A DNA stretch of 64,000 bases from assembly GCF_900168065.1 (NCBI RefSeq), contig NZ_FUZZ01000002.1:682001-746000 (forward strand), written 5' to 3'. Positions 46,464 to 54,272 of this stretch are shown in pieces (within the stretch, counting starts at the first letter, position 1; each line of letters begins with the position of its first letter). The DNA comes from Chitinophaga ginsengisegetis (GTDB lineage Bacteria > Bacteroidota > Bacteroidia > Chitinophagales > Chitinophagaceae). The notes beneath the pieces are model-generated. The model saw only the letters and a program-made list of their open reading frames with translations, made no database searches and was not told where the DNA came from. Made by a program: the position numbers and the translations under genes.

Positions 46464-47639
46464 TCAATCAATAATCTTAATTGTTCTTCCTGTTATTACA
46501 TAGTGAATATCACTGAATTTAAGTATCTCTAAAGCTTGCTCCAGGCTTACACTCCGGGGTATTTCGCCCACAAAAGCCTGCTCTGTATTTTTGGTTTCAA
46601 ATATTACATTCACATCATACCACCTGGCCAGTTGCCGCATCACGGTAACGATATTGGCTTTGTTAAAAGAAAAATATCCATTCTTCCAGGCCATCACCGT
46701 TTCGGTATCTACGTTCTTTAACAGCTGCCACCTGTGGTTTTCCTGTTGCTGCACCTGCTCGCCCGGTTGCATCACACCCGCATAACCCGCACCGGATACT
46801 TTCACCTTACCCGTGATCAGCGTAGTGGCAGTTACCGTTTCATCGGGATAAGCATTGATATTAAAATGGGTGCCCAGTACCAATACTTCCTGTCCTTTCG
46901 ACTTTACCCGGAAGGGCTGGTCTGCTTTCGCCGCTATCTCAAAGTAAGCCTCCCCGGTAAGCTCCACCACCCGCTCCGGACCATTGAATACCGCCGGGTA
47001 TTTTAAAGAACTGGCCGCATTCAGCCACACCTTTGAGCCATCCTGCAGTATAATGCGGTACTGTCCTCCACGTGGCGTGATCATGGTATTGTATTCCACC
47101 GTATTGCCGCCGGACTGTAATCCAGGCTGATACGCCAGCACGCCGTTATCCATTTTTACCACCTGCGCATTTCCCTGCTGACCAACCACGCCATTCTGTG
47201 CGTCAGAAAGTACAATCGTTGTCCCGTTAGCCAGCTGCAGCGTCGCCTTATTGGTGCCCGGCGCTATATCTGCCGCTACCTCCGGAATGTGATGCATGAT
47301 GCCTTGCTTCTTCTGCTGCATAAAGAACCATACTCCTGATGCCACCAGTATAAACACCGCAGCCGCTGCGTATTGCCACCATTTCCGGTACAATACCTTC
47401 ACCGGGGTACTGGTATGGCCTGGTTTATCGGCATTCAGTATATGTTGCAGCATTGGCTCCCAGTCGGCACGATTCACCTCCACATCGCCGGAAAGCTCCT
47501 CCGGCAATGCAACCGCTGCGCTGTTAAACAGTTCCCGGTTGGCTTCATCCTGAAAAAAAGCGGTCAGCTCTCCTTCTTCATCTTTCGTCAGTCCTTCTTC
47601 CCCACTTTTTCTCAATAAAAAAGTAATTCTCTGTTCCAT
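46464..47639 (-). CDS. FecR family anti-sigma/sigma regulator
   Basis: ATG 47639 (MEQRITFLLRKSGEEG) is preferred to a TTG four codons upstream. About 391 residues: cytoplasmic part 1-85, TM helix about 88-108 (WWQYAAAAVFILVASGVWF), a longer inserted periplasmic segment (LQLANGTTIVLSDAQNGVV), FecR domain (ILQDGSKVWLNAASSLKYP, GEAYFEIAAKADQPFRVKS, VLGTHFNINAY) and DUF4974-like tail (IVTVMRQLARWYDVNVIFE, VSLEQALEILKFSDIHYVI). It relays between SusC 42894-46289 and sigma 47788-48381. Confidence 0.95.
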   Translation of the reverse strand: MEQRITFLLRKSGEEGLTKDEEGELTAFFQDEANRELFNSAAVALPEELSGDVEVNRADWEPMLQHILNADKPGHTSTPVKVLYRKWWQYAAAAVFILVASGVWFFMQQKKQGIMHHIPEVAADIAPGTNKATLQLANGTTIVLSDAQNGVVGQQGNAQVVKMDNGVLAYQPGLQSGGNTVEYNTMITPRGGQYRIILQDGSKVWLNAASSLKYPAVFNGPERVVELTGEAYFEIAAKADQPFRVKSKGQEVLVLGTHFNINAYPDETVTATTLITGKVKVSGAGYAGVMQPGEQVQQQENHRWQLLKNVDTETVMAWKNGYFSFNKANIVTVMRQLARWYDVNVIFETKNTEQAFVGEIPRSVSLEQALEILKFSDIHYVITGRTIKIID

Positions 47640-47787
47640 AGTGGTTTTCAAAACGTAGTAAAATAATTACAGGTGCACGCCGGCAAGCAGCGTAATACTA
47701 TATAGAATGTAAAAAAGACCGGCGGTACTCATCGGGCAGCACATTTTTTTTAGAATAAAGAGAGAGAAGAAATTAACCGCCTTATTT

Positions 47788-48381
47788 TCAGCGTGTTAAG
47801 GAGAACAAAAATAAAAGGGGAATTATTTTCCCGGCATCGGTAAGATATCCGCGGATATAACTCAGCGCAGCGCTGAGCGTATTTTTTACGTAGCTGGGAG
47901 AGCATTGCAGGCGATCGGCAATTTCCTGTGTTTTCAGCCCTTCTTCCCTGCTAAGCTGATAGATCTTTTTACGTTGCGGGGGCAATTGCTCCACTGCCTC
48001 CCGGATCAGCAACAGGGTTTCCTGTACCTGCAGGCGGTCTTCCGCGAGATTGGCAGCAGCGCTTCCCGCGTCGTCCCGGATATCCGTTATCTTACGAAGC
48101 GCCGCCTGCTTGTGGAACCAGGTAAAGCACTCATTGCTGGCCACCCGTATGATCCATGCCTGTGGCTCCAGCAGCCCTGGCAGCTTATCGCGGCTCAGCC
48201 AGATGCGGATAAACGTTTCCTGTACAATTTCCTGGGTCCCCTCCGGCGATTTGACCATCCTTTGTATAAAAGATGTCAGCCAGGGAAGCGCCCCATAAAA
48301 AAGTTCACGAAAAGCCACTTCATCTCCTTCCGATATACTGATCAGTAATTCTTTTGCTATATGAAACTTGGCGCCGCGCAA
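47788..48381 (-). CDS. ECF RNA polymerase sigma factor with TTG start
   Basis: About 197 residues. Region 2: SEGDEVAFRELFYGALPWL and TQEIVQETFIRIWLSRDKL; region 4: AVEQLPPQRKKIYQLSREE and LKTQEIADRLQCSPSYVKN. No ATG lies before region 2. The best start is TTG 48381, immediately preceded by AAGGAGATA, a strong but very close Shine-Dalgarno-like sequence that is unusual for Bacteroidota; weak initiation could keep the factor scarce (inference). It heads the fecR-susC-susD-tlpA set. Confidence 0.92.
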   Translation of the reverse strand: MRGAKFHIAKELLISISEGDEVAFRELFYGALPWLTSFIQRMVKSPEGTQEIVQETFIRIWLSRDKLPGLLEPQAWIIRVASNECFTWFHKQAALRKITDIRDDAGSAAANLAEDRLQVQETLLLIREAVEQLPPQRKKIYQLSREEGLKTQEIADRLQCSPSYVKNTLSAALSYIRGYLTDAGKIIPLLFLFSLTR

Positions 48382-48574
48382 TATCTCCTTAGTTAGACAA
48401 GCGGCAATTTAATCATTCTCTTTTTCTTTTTTGAATAATAGGCGGGAAGAAGATTTTAATGGTCCATGTGGAAAATCAAAAAATGCTGCATCCTTGTGTT
48501 ACAATAACAAACGCATATACACGGCCTGGATTCCACCGTTAGTTTTCCCCAATGTGATCTGTGATCCCAGAAAT

Positions 48575-48604
48575 AAAAAAGCCGCTACAAATTGTAGCGG
48601 CTTT
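48575..48604 (-). terminator. Intrinsic terminator after tRNA-Gln(UUG)
   Basis: GCCGCTACAA (48581-48590) pairs with TTGTAGCGGC (48592-48601), extended by AAA/TTT. On the minus strand it is followed by a U run (48574-48580). It lies 10 bp past the 3' end of the tRNA. Confidence 0.88.
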
Positions 48605-48613
48605 AACTTCTTG

Positions 48614-48684
48614 TTGCCCAACCAGGATTCGAACCTAGACAAACAGAACCAAAATCTGTCGTACTACCATTATACTATTAGGCA
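48614..48684 (-). tRNA. tRNA-Gln, anticodon UUG
   Basis: On the minus strand the acceptor arms are TGCCTAA and TTGGGCA (one T-G pair). The anticodon stem ACAGA/TCTGT encloses TTTTGGT with anticodon TTG, and the T loop is TTCGAAT. CCA is not encoded. Most of the body matches the tRNA-Gln(CUG) at 18963-19033, so the two are paralogous isoacceptors. Confidence 0.92.
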
Positions 48685-48700
48685 TCATTCTATGGGGATG

Positions 48701-48731
48701 CAAATGTAGTTTTTTTCTCAAAGAAAACAAC
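48701..48731 (-). promoter_or_regulatory. Promoter of tRNA-Gln(UUG)
   Basis: CAAATGTA at 48701-48708 reads TACATTTG on the minus strand, a perfect -7 box. GTTG (48728-48731) at a 19-bp spacing is a three-of-four match to the -33 TTTG. The tRNA begins 17 bp downstream, the same distance as for the other tRNA-Gln. Confidence 0.7.
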
Positions 48732-48744
48732 TACATAAAAGAAT

Positions 48745-49233
48745 TTATCTTTTCTTCCTGATAGACAATGCTGCGATACCCAGTGCTACAGCGTCTTCCA
48801 GTCCACCTACTGCTGCATCTCTTACATGTAATTTCCTGCCGGCAGCCTTGCGCAAATAGAAGAATGCGTATGCTGCGGCCACTGCTGCCACGCCGCCAAT
48901 TACCGCTCCTTTCCAGGCTTTCTCACCTTTTGCCTGGTATAAAGTGGCTCCAGCCAATGCGCCGGAAAGTGCCCGGCCGGTAATACCGGCAGCGGCTATA
49001 CGATTTCCGATGTTGGGTGCTTTGTCTACTACCAGCTCGCCTGCGGCCATTGTTTGTAAATAGCGGGAAGTACCTTGCTTTTGCATAAAGCCCAAAGGCG
49101 ATTTACGTAGTTTGTCTGAAGGTTGCTGACTAACAAAATAACTGGCGAAAGCAGGGCCCATTGCGCTGCGCATCCCGGTAACAATGCCCAGGCCAATAGC
49201 CCGGCAGATAGTAGGTATCATAGCTTTTTTCAT
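48745..49233 (-). CDS. DUF4126-type membrane protein
   Basis: ATG 49233 (MKKAMIPTICRAIGLGIVT) is preferred over an upstream in-frame start at 49293. About 162 residues with several small-residue-rich hydrophobic segments: GIVTGMRSAMGPAFASYFV, ITGRALSGALAGATLYQ and GAVIGGVAAVAAAYAFFYL. The C-terminal VRDAAVGGLEDAVALGIAA resembles the end of DUF4126 proteins. An integral membrane protein of unknown role. It lies 75 bp downstream of the FAD oxidoreductase gene on the same strand. Confidence 0.78.
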   Translation of the reverse strand: MKKAMIPTICRAIGLGIVTGMRSAMGPAFASYFVSQQPSDKLRKSPLGFMQKQGTSRYLQTMAAGELVVDKAPNIGNRIAAAGITGRALSGALAGATLYQAKGEKAWKGAVIGGVAAVAAAYAFFYLRKAAGRKLHVRDAAVGGLEDAVALGIAALSIRKKR

Positions 49234-49308
49234 ATAGCAGCCGCCGCAATCATTGTGCCATCCATGCCACTTTGCTTCTGTTCGCTGTAGCATGGATGAC
49301 TGTTTATG

Positions 49309-50952
49309 CTATCGTGCCGATAACCGCTGATGATCTTTCTCCAGCTGCGCTTTCAACTGCCCGTAGTCTACCTCCTGCACCGCCTTGTTCCCATCAATGG
49401 CCAGCGCCGCTGCCGTGGCGGCACTCTGCCCCAGGATCATGAACACCGGCTCCATCCTGATAGAACCATAGGCGATATGTGAAGCCGACATGCATACCGG
49501 TACCAGCAGGTTGCTGCACTCTGCCCGTTGCGGAAGTATGGACCCGTAAGACACCTGGTAGGGCTCTTTGATATCCACACCGATGTCGCCTTCATTCTGC
49601 ACATACCCGTCTTTTTTCACATAACGTTGCGCATTATGCGCATCCAGGGTATAAGAACCCATGCCTATAGATTGTGGTACCGCGCTTTCTCCAAGCACCG
49701 ATTGCTGCGTCATAACATGCACGCCTTTCATACGCCTTGCTTCGCGTACATACAACTGGTGCGGCCAGTTATGGTTGTCACGGAACTCATCGGCCGATAA
49801 GCCCCACGTTTGCATGCGGCGCTGAATGGCAGCCGGCACACGGGCGTCGTTCGCAAGGAAATATAAAAGTCCCTGCTGATACACCTCGTGCTCATGAATG
49901 ATCTCCTTCCTGCGCTCATACGTGGCTTCCGGATAATCGTAGTTCATACCGATGTTGTCAAAACTAAAAGGACCATGATTGTTCACATCCGTTTTATGAT
50001 TGGGGATAGGATCAAACTTACTGAACACTTCATTCCAGCCGCTGTCCAGCACACGGGTAAGTAATTCATACTGCGTGGGGTCATATCCTTCCGGCTTCGG
50101 AAAAGGAATGCGGTTGGCAGGTTTATCGGTCAGGCACATACGAAAACAATACGCCTGGATCTTTTTATCCGCCGCTCCTTTTTCCCCGGGATCTTCCCCG
50201 GAAACACGCGGCAGCAATCCACTTGTTGCATCACCGGCAATGCGGTACGGACTGATATTTTGTTTGAAATAATGGCCGTGGTGTAAAACGCCGGTTTGTA
50301 CGCCGTTCCAGCTTTCGCCATAGGTGGCCACAGCTTCGCGGCCTACGGTATAGCTTACGCCTGCAGCTGCCATCAGATCGCCTTCATAGGTGGCGTCAAT
50401 GAATACTTTGCCGCTATAGGTTTGTCCGCTGAGGGTAGTAATAGCCACTATCTTTCCGCCTTCCTTTTTTACGCCCTGCTTGCGGTCGAGCCATTCGTTG
50501 CGGTAAATTTTCAGGTTATTCTCCCGGATATAATCTTCAAATACCTGCTCTGCTACATGCGGTTCAAAGATCCACATGGTGCGCTCCGCGCCATCCATTG
50601 CCGGCGTACCCTGGCCTTTATTGCCATACTCCGCCTGCTGTTGCCACTTCCAGGCGACGGGTTGCTGGTAGTGCAACCAGATGCGGTGGTAAAAATCACG
50701 GGCCAGGCCACCTATTACAGATTTATTGCCGGTATCGGTAAACCCTAATCCGCCTGAAGAAAGGCCGCCAACATGTTTATCCGGCGATACCACAATGACT
50801 GTTTTACCCATTTTATGCGCCTGTACCGCGGCCACAATTGCTGCAGAGGTGCCACCATAAATAATTACATCTGCCTTATTTACCGGCGCGCCGGCGCGGG
50901 AAAATAAATAAGGGATCACCAGGATCGTTGCTAACAGGACTATTTTTCTCAT
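49309..50952 (-). CDS. Exported FAD-dependent oxidoreductase (FAD_oxidored type)
   Basis: ATG 50952 starts a signal sequence (MRKIVLLATILVIPYLFSRA) and overlaps the stop of the upstream SGNH gene by 4 bp (ATGA); the open frame extends further but that would enter the SGNH gene. About 547 residues: FAD-binding ADVIIYGGTSAAIVAAVQAHK, VVSPDKHVGGLSSGGLGFTD, VIGGLARDFYHRIW, and near the end MEPVFMILGQSAATAAALA. This family is common in Bacteroidota glycan loci, with little biochemistry. Co-translation with the SGNH hydrolase suggests joint processing of one substrate. Confidence 0.88.
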   Translation of the reverse strand: MRKIVLLATILVIPYLFSRAGAPVNKADVIIYGGTSAAIVAAVQAHKMGKTVIVVSPDKHVGGLSSGGLGFTDTGNKSVIGGLARDFYHRIWLHYQQPVAWKWQQQAEYGNKGQGTPAMDGAERTMWIFEPHVAEQVFEDYIRENNLKIYRNEWLDRKQGVKKEGGKIVAITTLSGQTYSGKVFIDATYEGDLMAAAGVSYTVGREAVATYGESWNGVQTGVLHHGHYFKQNISPYRIAGDATSGLLPRVSGEDPGEKGAADKKIQAYCFRMCLTDKPANRIPFPKPEGYDPTQYELLTRVLDSGWNEVFSKFDPIPNHKTDVNNHGPFSFDNIGMNYDYPEATYERRKEIIHEHEVYQQGLLYFLANDARVPAAIQRRMQTWGLSADEFRDNHNWPHQLYVREARRMKGVHVMTQQSVLGESAVPQSIGMGSYTLDAHNAQRYVKKDGYVQNEGDIGVDIKEPYQVSYGSILPQRAECSNLLVPVCMSASHIAYGSIRMEPVFMILGQSAATAAALAIDGNKAVQEVDYGQLKAQLEKDHQRLSAR

Positions 50953-51674
50953 GCTGTCAATAATTTTTTTAGATATGCGGGATAACTTTTTCCGTTTGTT
51001 CCTCCATCGCCAAAGGTGATACTGTCGCCGAAACAAACCACCCTGTTATGAGGTAGCTGGCGTTGCGTAATATATTCATACACGGCTACTGCTATGGTGC
51101 GGTAACCAGCCGGGGTAGGATGTACGCCATCCTGTTTCTGGCTGTTGGCTACATTCTGGATCAGGCTGTCCGTCTCTTCTCCCACATCGCCCACCTGTTG
51201 AAAAATGTAGCCCATGTCTAATAAGTCCTGCTTATTATCCGCTGCAATTTTCCGGATCACATCATTCACCTGCTGCTTCCTTTTGGCATGTCCTTCCGGC
51301 TCATAAAATGCGCGCGGGTGGCGGGTATATAAATAGGGTTCATGCACCGGCAGGATCGTCATCATCAATACCCGGCTTTTGGCCGCTATCAGCTGTACCA
51401 CTATTTTCCGCAGGTTGGCTTCATACTCCGGTAAAGCAATGTGCTTCATCGAATTCATATCGTTGGTGCCTATCATCAGCACTGTCAGGTCCGGTTGATG
51501 TACCAGGCAATCCTTATCGATACGCTTCAGCAGGTCAACCGTATTATTTCCGCCGATTCCCGCGTTGAAAACAGCTGTGTTACCGGGCTGACAGATCCTT
51601 CCGGGGAAATACTTCTCCGGAAATGAAAATGTGGCGGTGAGTAATCCCGCCTGTAAAAAGTTCCTGCGATGCAT
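50949..51674 (-). CDS. Exported SGNH/GDSL hydrolase with circularly permuted catalytic blocks
   Basis: SGNH hydrolases are esterases/lipases whose conserved blocks normally run I (GDS), II (G), III (GxND), V (DxxH). Here the 241 residues begin with a Tat-like signal (HRRNFLQAGLL). They then show block II (NAGIGGNNTVDLLKR, 37-51), block III (MIGTNDMN, 67-74), block V (DGVHPTPAGY, 182-191, His185) and only then block I (VVCFGDSITFGDGG, 212-225, Ser218), followed by YPAYLKKLL at the very C-terminus. In a standard enzyme that last piece leads straight into block II, so this is a circular permutation with all catalytic residues kept. It overlaps the FAD oxidoreductase gene by 4 bp. It is probably a carbohydrate or sugar-ester esterase (inference). 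Confidence 0.9.
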   Translation of the reverse strand: MHRRNFLQAGLLTATFSFPEKYFPGRICQPGNTAVFNAGIGGNNTVDLLKRIDKDCLVHQPDLTVLMIGTNDMNSMKHIALPEYEANLRKIVVQLIAAKSRVLMMTILPVHEPYLYTRHPRAFYEPEGHAKRKQQVNDVIRKIAADNKQDLLDMGYIFQQVGDVGEETDSLIQNVANSQKQDGVHPTPAGYRTIAVAVYEYITQRQLPHNRVVCFGDSITFGDGGTNGKSYPAYLKKLLTA

Positions 51675-51890
51675 TTGTTTTTATTTTGGAAGAGATAATA
51701 ATCAATGCCATCCGGCTGGCGTGGTTACTAAGAAACCGGCTGGATGAACCCTCAATAAACAGCTGCCATGACATACAAGTTTTTCACGTGGAATGTTTCG
51801 TTCAGCTGGCAAATGATCATACTGCCTGCCGAATATACAACCCCAGGGCTAGATATCCAATCTATCAAAATTATCAAGGAATAAAAAATA

Positions 51891-51916
51891 AAACATCAGA
51901 TGTTTAACTAAACATC
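51891..51916. promoter_or_regulatory. Probable GntR operator
   Basis: AAACATCAGATGTTT (51891-51905) is a perfect 7-bp inverted repeat. A third half-site AAACATC at 51910-51916 forms a second palindrome, GATGTTT-AACT-AAACATC. It lies directly upstream of the -7 box of the gntR gene, where a bound repressor would block RNA polymerase. Confidence 0.7.
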
Positions 51917-51917
51917 A

Positions 51918-51925
51918 TACCTTTG
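51918..51925 (+). promoter_or_regulatory. -7 box (TACCTTTG) of the gntR operon
   Basis: A perfect TAnnTTTG match 18 bp upstream of ATG 51944. The operator at 51891-51916 covers the spacer and -33 area, and no good TTTG is present at the standard -33 spacing. Confidence 0.65.
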
Positions 51926-51943
51926 TATTGTAAATGAAGATTT

Positions 51944-52597
51944 ATGGAGCAAACATCCAAACTATCGGACCGTGTTATCAACGCCATCCAGAAAGACATC
52001 TCCCAGGGAAAATATAAACCAGGTCAGAAAATACCCGCAGAACCTGAGCTGATGGTGCAATACGCCGTAGGCCGCTCTACCGTCCGCGAAGCCATTAAAA
52101 CGCTTGCTATGATGGGCATCCTGCGCGTGCAACAGGGCGCCGGCACCTTCGTTAATGAAACCGTTCAGGCGGAATCGCTGGACCAGCGTCTCAGGCGCGC
52201 CGACTTCGAGGAAATAAACCAGGTAAGGCGCATGCTGGATTATGAAATCGTAAAACTGGCCGCAGAAAACCATACCAAAGAAGACCTCCACCAACTGAAA
52301 GCCTTACTGGAACAACGCAAAAAAGCCATCCTGGAACAACAGTACCAGCAATGCGTGGATGCCGATATCGCCTTCCACACTGCTATTGCAAAAGCCTCCG
52401 GCAACAATGTACTGGCCGATCTCTTCCGCAGCTTCACCGCCGTAATCCGCGACTTCTTCGCCAAACGCGATACACAGAGTATCAGCCACTTTGCGATCAG
52501 TCACCACCTGCACGAACAATTGTACAAAGCCATCAAAAGCGGCAACGCCAAATTATCCCGGCAGGTAATGGAAGACATACTGGACAATAACTATTAA
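51944..52597 (+). CDS. GntR family regulator, FadR subfamily
   Basis: 217 residues. N-terminal winged helix (about 1-75): SDRVINAIQKDISQGKYKP, KIPAEPELMVQYAVGRSTV and REAIKTLAMMGILRVQQGA. The C-terminal all-helical FCD ligand domain (about 90-215) has RRMLDYEIVKLAAENH, DADIAFHTAIAKASGNNVL and SHHLHEQLYKAIKSGN, whose Asp/His residues usually bind a metal and an organic acid. It heads an operon with a TauE-type exporter and DUF1634, and is divergent from the SGNH/FAD genes. It likely represses itself and perhaps the divergent pair. Confidence 0.93.
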   Translation: MEQTSKLSDRVINAIQKDISQGKYKPGQKIPAEPELMVQYAVGRSTVREAIKTLAMMGILRVQQGAGTFVNETVQAESLDQRLRRADFEEINQVRRMLDYEIVKLAAENHTKEDLHQLKALLEQRKKAILEQQYQQCVDADIAFHTAIAKASGNNVLADLFRSFTAVIRDFFAKRDTQSISHFAISHHLHEQLYKAIKSGNAKLSRQVMEDILDNNY

Positions 52598-52607
52598 ATA
52601 TCGACAG

Positions 52608-53441
52608 ATGAATATCCTGATCTTTAGCTTAATACTGCTGGCAGGCGCTTATGTAGCCGGGCTACTGGGCTCCCTCACCGGTTTAGGTGGCGGCGTGATA
52701 CTGATTCCATTGCTCACACTTGTATTTCATGTAGATATCCGCTACGCCATAGGCGTGGCCCTGCTGGCCTCTATAGCCAATTCTTCCGGCGCTGCCACGG
52801 CGTATATAAAAGAAGGCATTACCAATATCCGGCTGGGGATGTTCCTGGAAATAGCCACCACAGCAGGCGCCGTAGGAGGTGCATTGCTGGCAATATTTAC
52901 ACCGGTAAACACCATTGCCATCCTGCTCGGCGTAGTGCTGATATTTTCCGCCGCCATGACCATCCGGAAAAAGCACGAACATGCGGAACAAACGGGCAGT
53001 AAACTATCTTATCTCTTAAAACTAAACAGCAGCTATCCAACACCCACCGGGGAAGTGAGTTACAAACTCAAAAACGTGGCCGGCGGATTCGGCATCATGC
53101 TGATAGCAGGCGTGTTATCAGGTTTGCTGGGCATCGGGTCGGGCGCGTTAAAAGTACTGGCAATGGATAGCACCATGCGTATCCCTTTCAAAGTAAGTAC
53201 TACTACCAGCAATTTTATGATTGGCGTTACCGCCGCGGCCAGTGCGGTGGTGTACCTTCAAAGAGGCTACATCGATCCGGGCATGGCCTTCCCGGTAGTA
53301 TTGGGCGTATTGGGCGGAGCCTTTACCGGCGCCCGTTTGCTCACCTTCATCAATGCCCGCACATTACGGATCATCTTCTGCGCAGCTATCACTTTTGTGG
53401 CGCTGGAAATGATCTATAACGGATTAAATCACCAGTTCTAA
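52608..53441 (+). CDS. TauE/SafE family anion exporter
   Basis: 277 residues with about eight TM helices. The duplicated family motif is seen in each half: GLLGSLTGLGGGVILIPLL (about 19-37) and GVLSGLLGIGSGALKVLAM (about 167-185). Members export sulfite, sulfoacetate or related organosulfur anions, or transport other small anions. It starts 10 bp after gntR and is followed by a DUF1634 gene, a common pairing. The substrate here is not known; a by-product of the SGNH/FAD pathway is possible. Confidence 0.92.
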   Translation: MNILIFSLILLAGAYVAGLLGSLTGLGGGVILIPLLTLVFHVDIRYAIGVALLASIANSSGAATAYIKEGITNIRLGMFLEIATTAGAVGGALLAIFTPVNTIAILLGVVLIFSAAMTIRKKHEHAEQTGSKLSYLLKLNSSYPTPTGEVSYKLKNVAGGFGIMLIAGVLSGLLGIGSGALKVLAMDSTMRIPFKVSTTTSNFMIGVTAAASAVVYLQRGYIDPGMAFPVVLGVLGGAFTGARLLTFINARTLRIIFCAAITFVALEMIYNGLNHQF

Positions 53442-53451
53442 CTACTGTGTC

Positions 53452-53847
53452 ATGAATATATTTAAGAAGATACTCGGCGACCGCGACATCGAATTACTCA
53501 TCGGCAAACAACTAAGGACCGGGGTGGTCACTGCCAGCTGCATTGCGTTGCTGGGAGGCATCTTTTACCTCGTGCAACAAGGCGCGGCCAGTGTGCCGGA
53601 TTATTCACAGTTTAAAGGAGAGGGAGCGGAATACACTTCTTTCCGCGGTATCTTTCACGGCGTAGCCACGGGCAGCGCCACGGAATTTATACAATTGGGC
53701 GTACTGGTATTACTGGCCACACCTATTCTCCGCATCTTCTTTTCCCTGCTGGCTTTCGCACTGGAAAAAGACAGGCTGTACGTGTTGATCACTACGCTGG
53801 TGCTGGGAATTATTTTATTCAGTATGTTCGGCGGACTGAAAATATAA
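53452..53847 (+). CDS. DUF1634 membrane protein
   Basis: 131 residues with three TM helices: GVVTASCIALLGGIFYLVQ (about 25-42), EFIQLGVLVLLATPILRIF (about 77-95) and YVLITTLVLGIILFSMFGG (about 109-127). DUF1634 proteins regularly sit beside TauE/SafE exporters, as here (10-bp gap), and are presumed accessory subunits. Its stop is only 2 bp from the stop of the convergent thioesterase gene. Confidence 0.88.
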   Translation: MNIFKKILGDRDIELLIGKQLRTGVVTASCIALLGGIFYLVQQGAASVPDYSQFKGEGAEYTSFRGIFHGVATGSATEFIQLGVLVLLATPILRIFFSLLAFALEKDRLYVLITTLVLGIILFSMFGGLKI

Positions 53848-53849
53848 TA

Positions 53850-54242
53850 CTACTCTTCCCGCAGCCGTTCGTCGGTATAGGTAATGGCGGTTCTGCCGTG
53901 GGGAACAGGCTTCCCTTGTTCATCCACACTTACAAACACCATTTTATCAACAGTAAGAATAGTTTTTTGCGTGATCTTGTTCCGCACCTGGCAGGTGAGT
54001 GTGAGAGAAGTTCTGCCGAAGTGGGTGGCTTTAATACCCAGTTCTACAATATCGCCCTGGCGGGCAGAATTGATAAAATTGATTTCAGACATGTACTTGG
54101 TTACACAACGATTGGTACCTAACTGAATGATGGAATAAATAGCTGCTTCTTCATCGATCCAACGCAACAAACTGCCGCCAAATAAAGTGCCGTGCGCATT
54201 CAGATCCTCCGGCTTTACCCATTTCCGTGTATAAAAATTCAT
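53850..54242 (-). CDS. Acyl-CoA thioesterase, hotdog fold
   Basis: 130 residues. NAHGTLFGGSLLRWIDEEAA (about 14-33) is the hotdog helix and active-site segment of the YciA/BFIT-like acyl-CoA thioesterases. VTKYMSEINFINSARQGD and FGRTSLTLTCQVRN follow. Hydrolyses acyl-CoA in the cytosol; chain length unknown. It starts 31 bp after the end of nagA on the same strand and may be read with it, though the function seems unrelated. Confidence 0.9.
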   Translation of the reverse strand: MNFYTRKWVKPEDLNAHGTLFGGSLLRWIDEEAAIYSIIQLGTNRCVTKYMSEINFINSARQGDIVELGIKATHFGRTSLTLTCQVRNKITQKTILTVDKMVFVSVDEQGKPVPHGRTAITYTDERLREE

Positions 54243-54272
54243 GACCCGTACAATTTTGAAGGCAAAGCTATT

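Noticed and set aside
48431..48709. 92-codon plus-strand frame
   Set aside because: It runs through the tRNA-Gln gene and its terminator on the opposite strand, so it is spurious.
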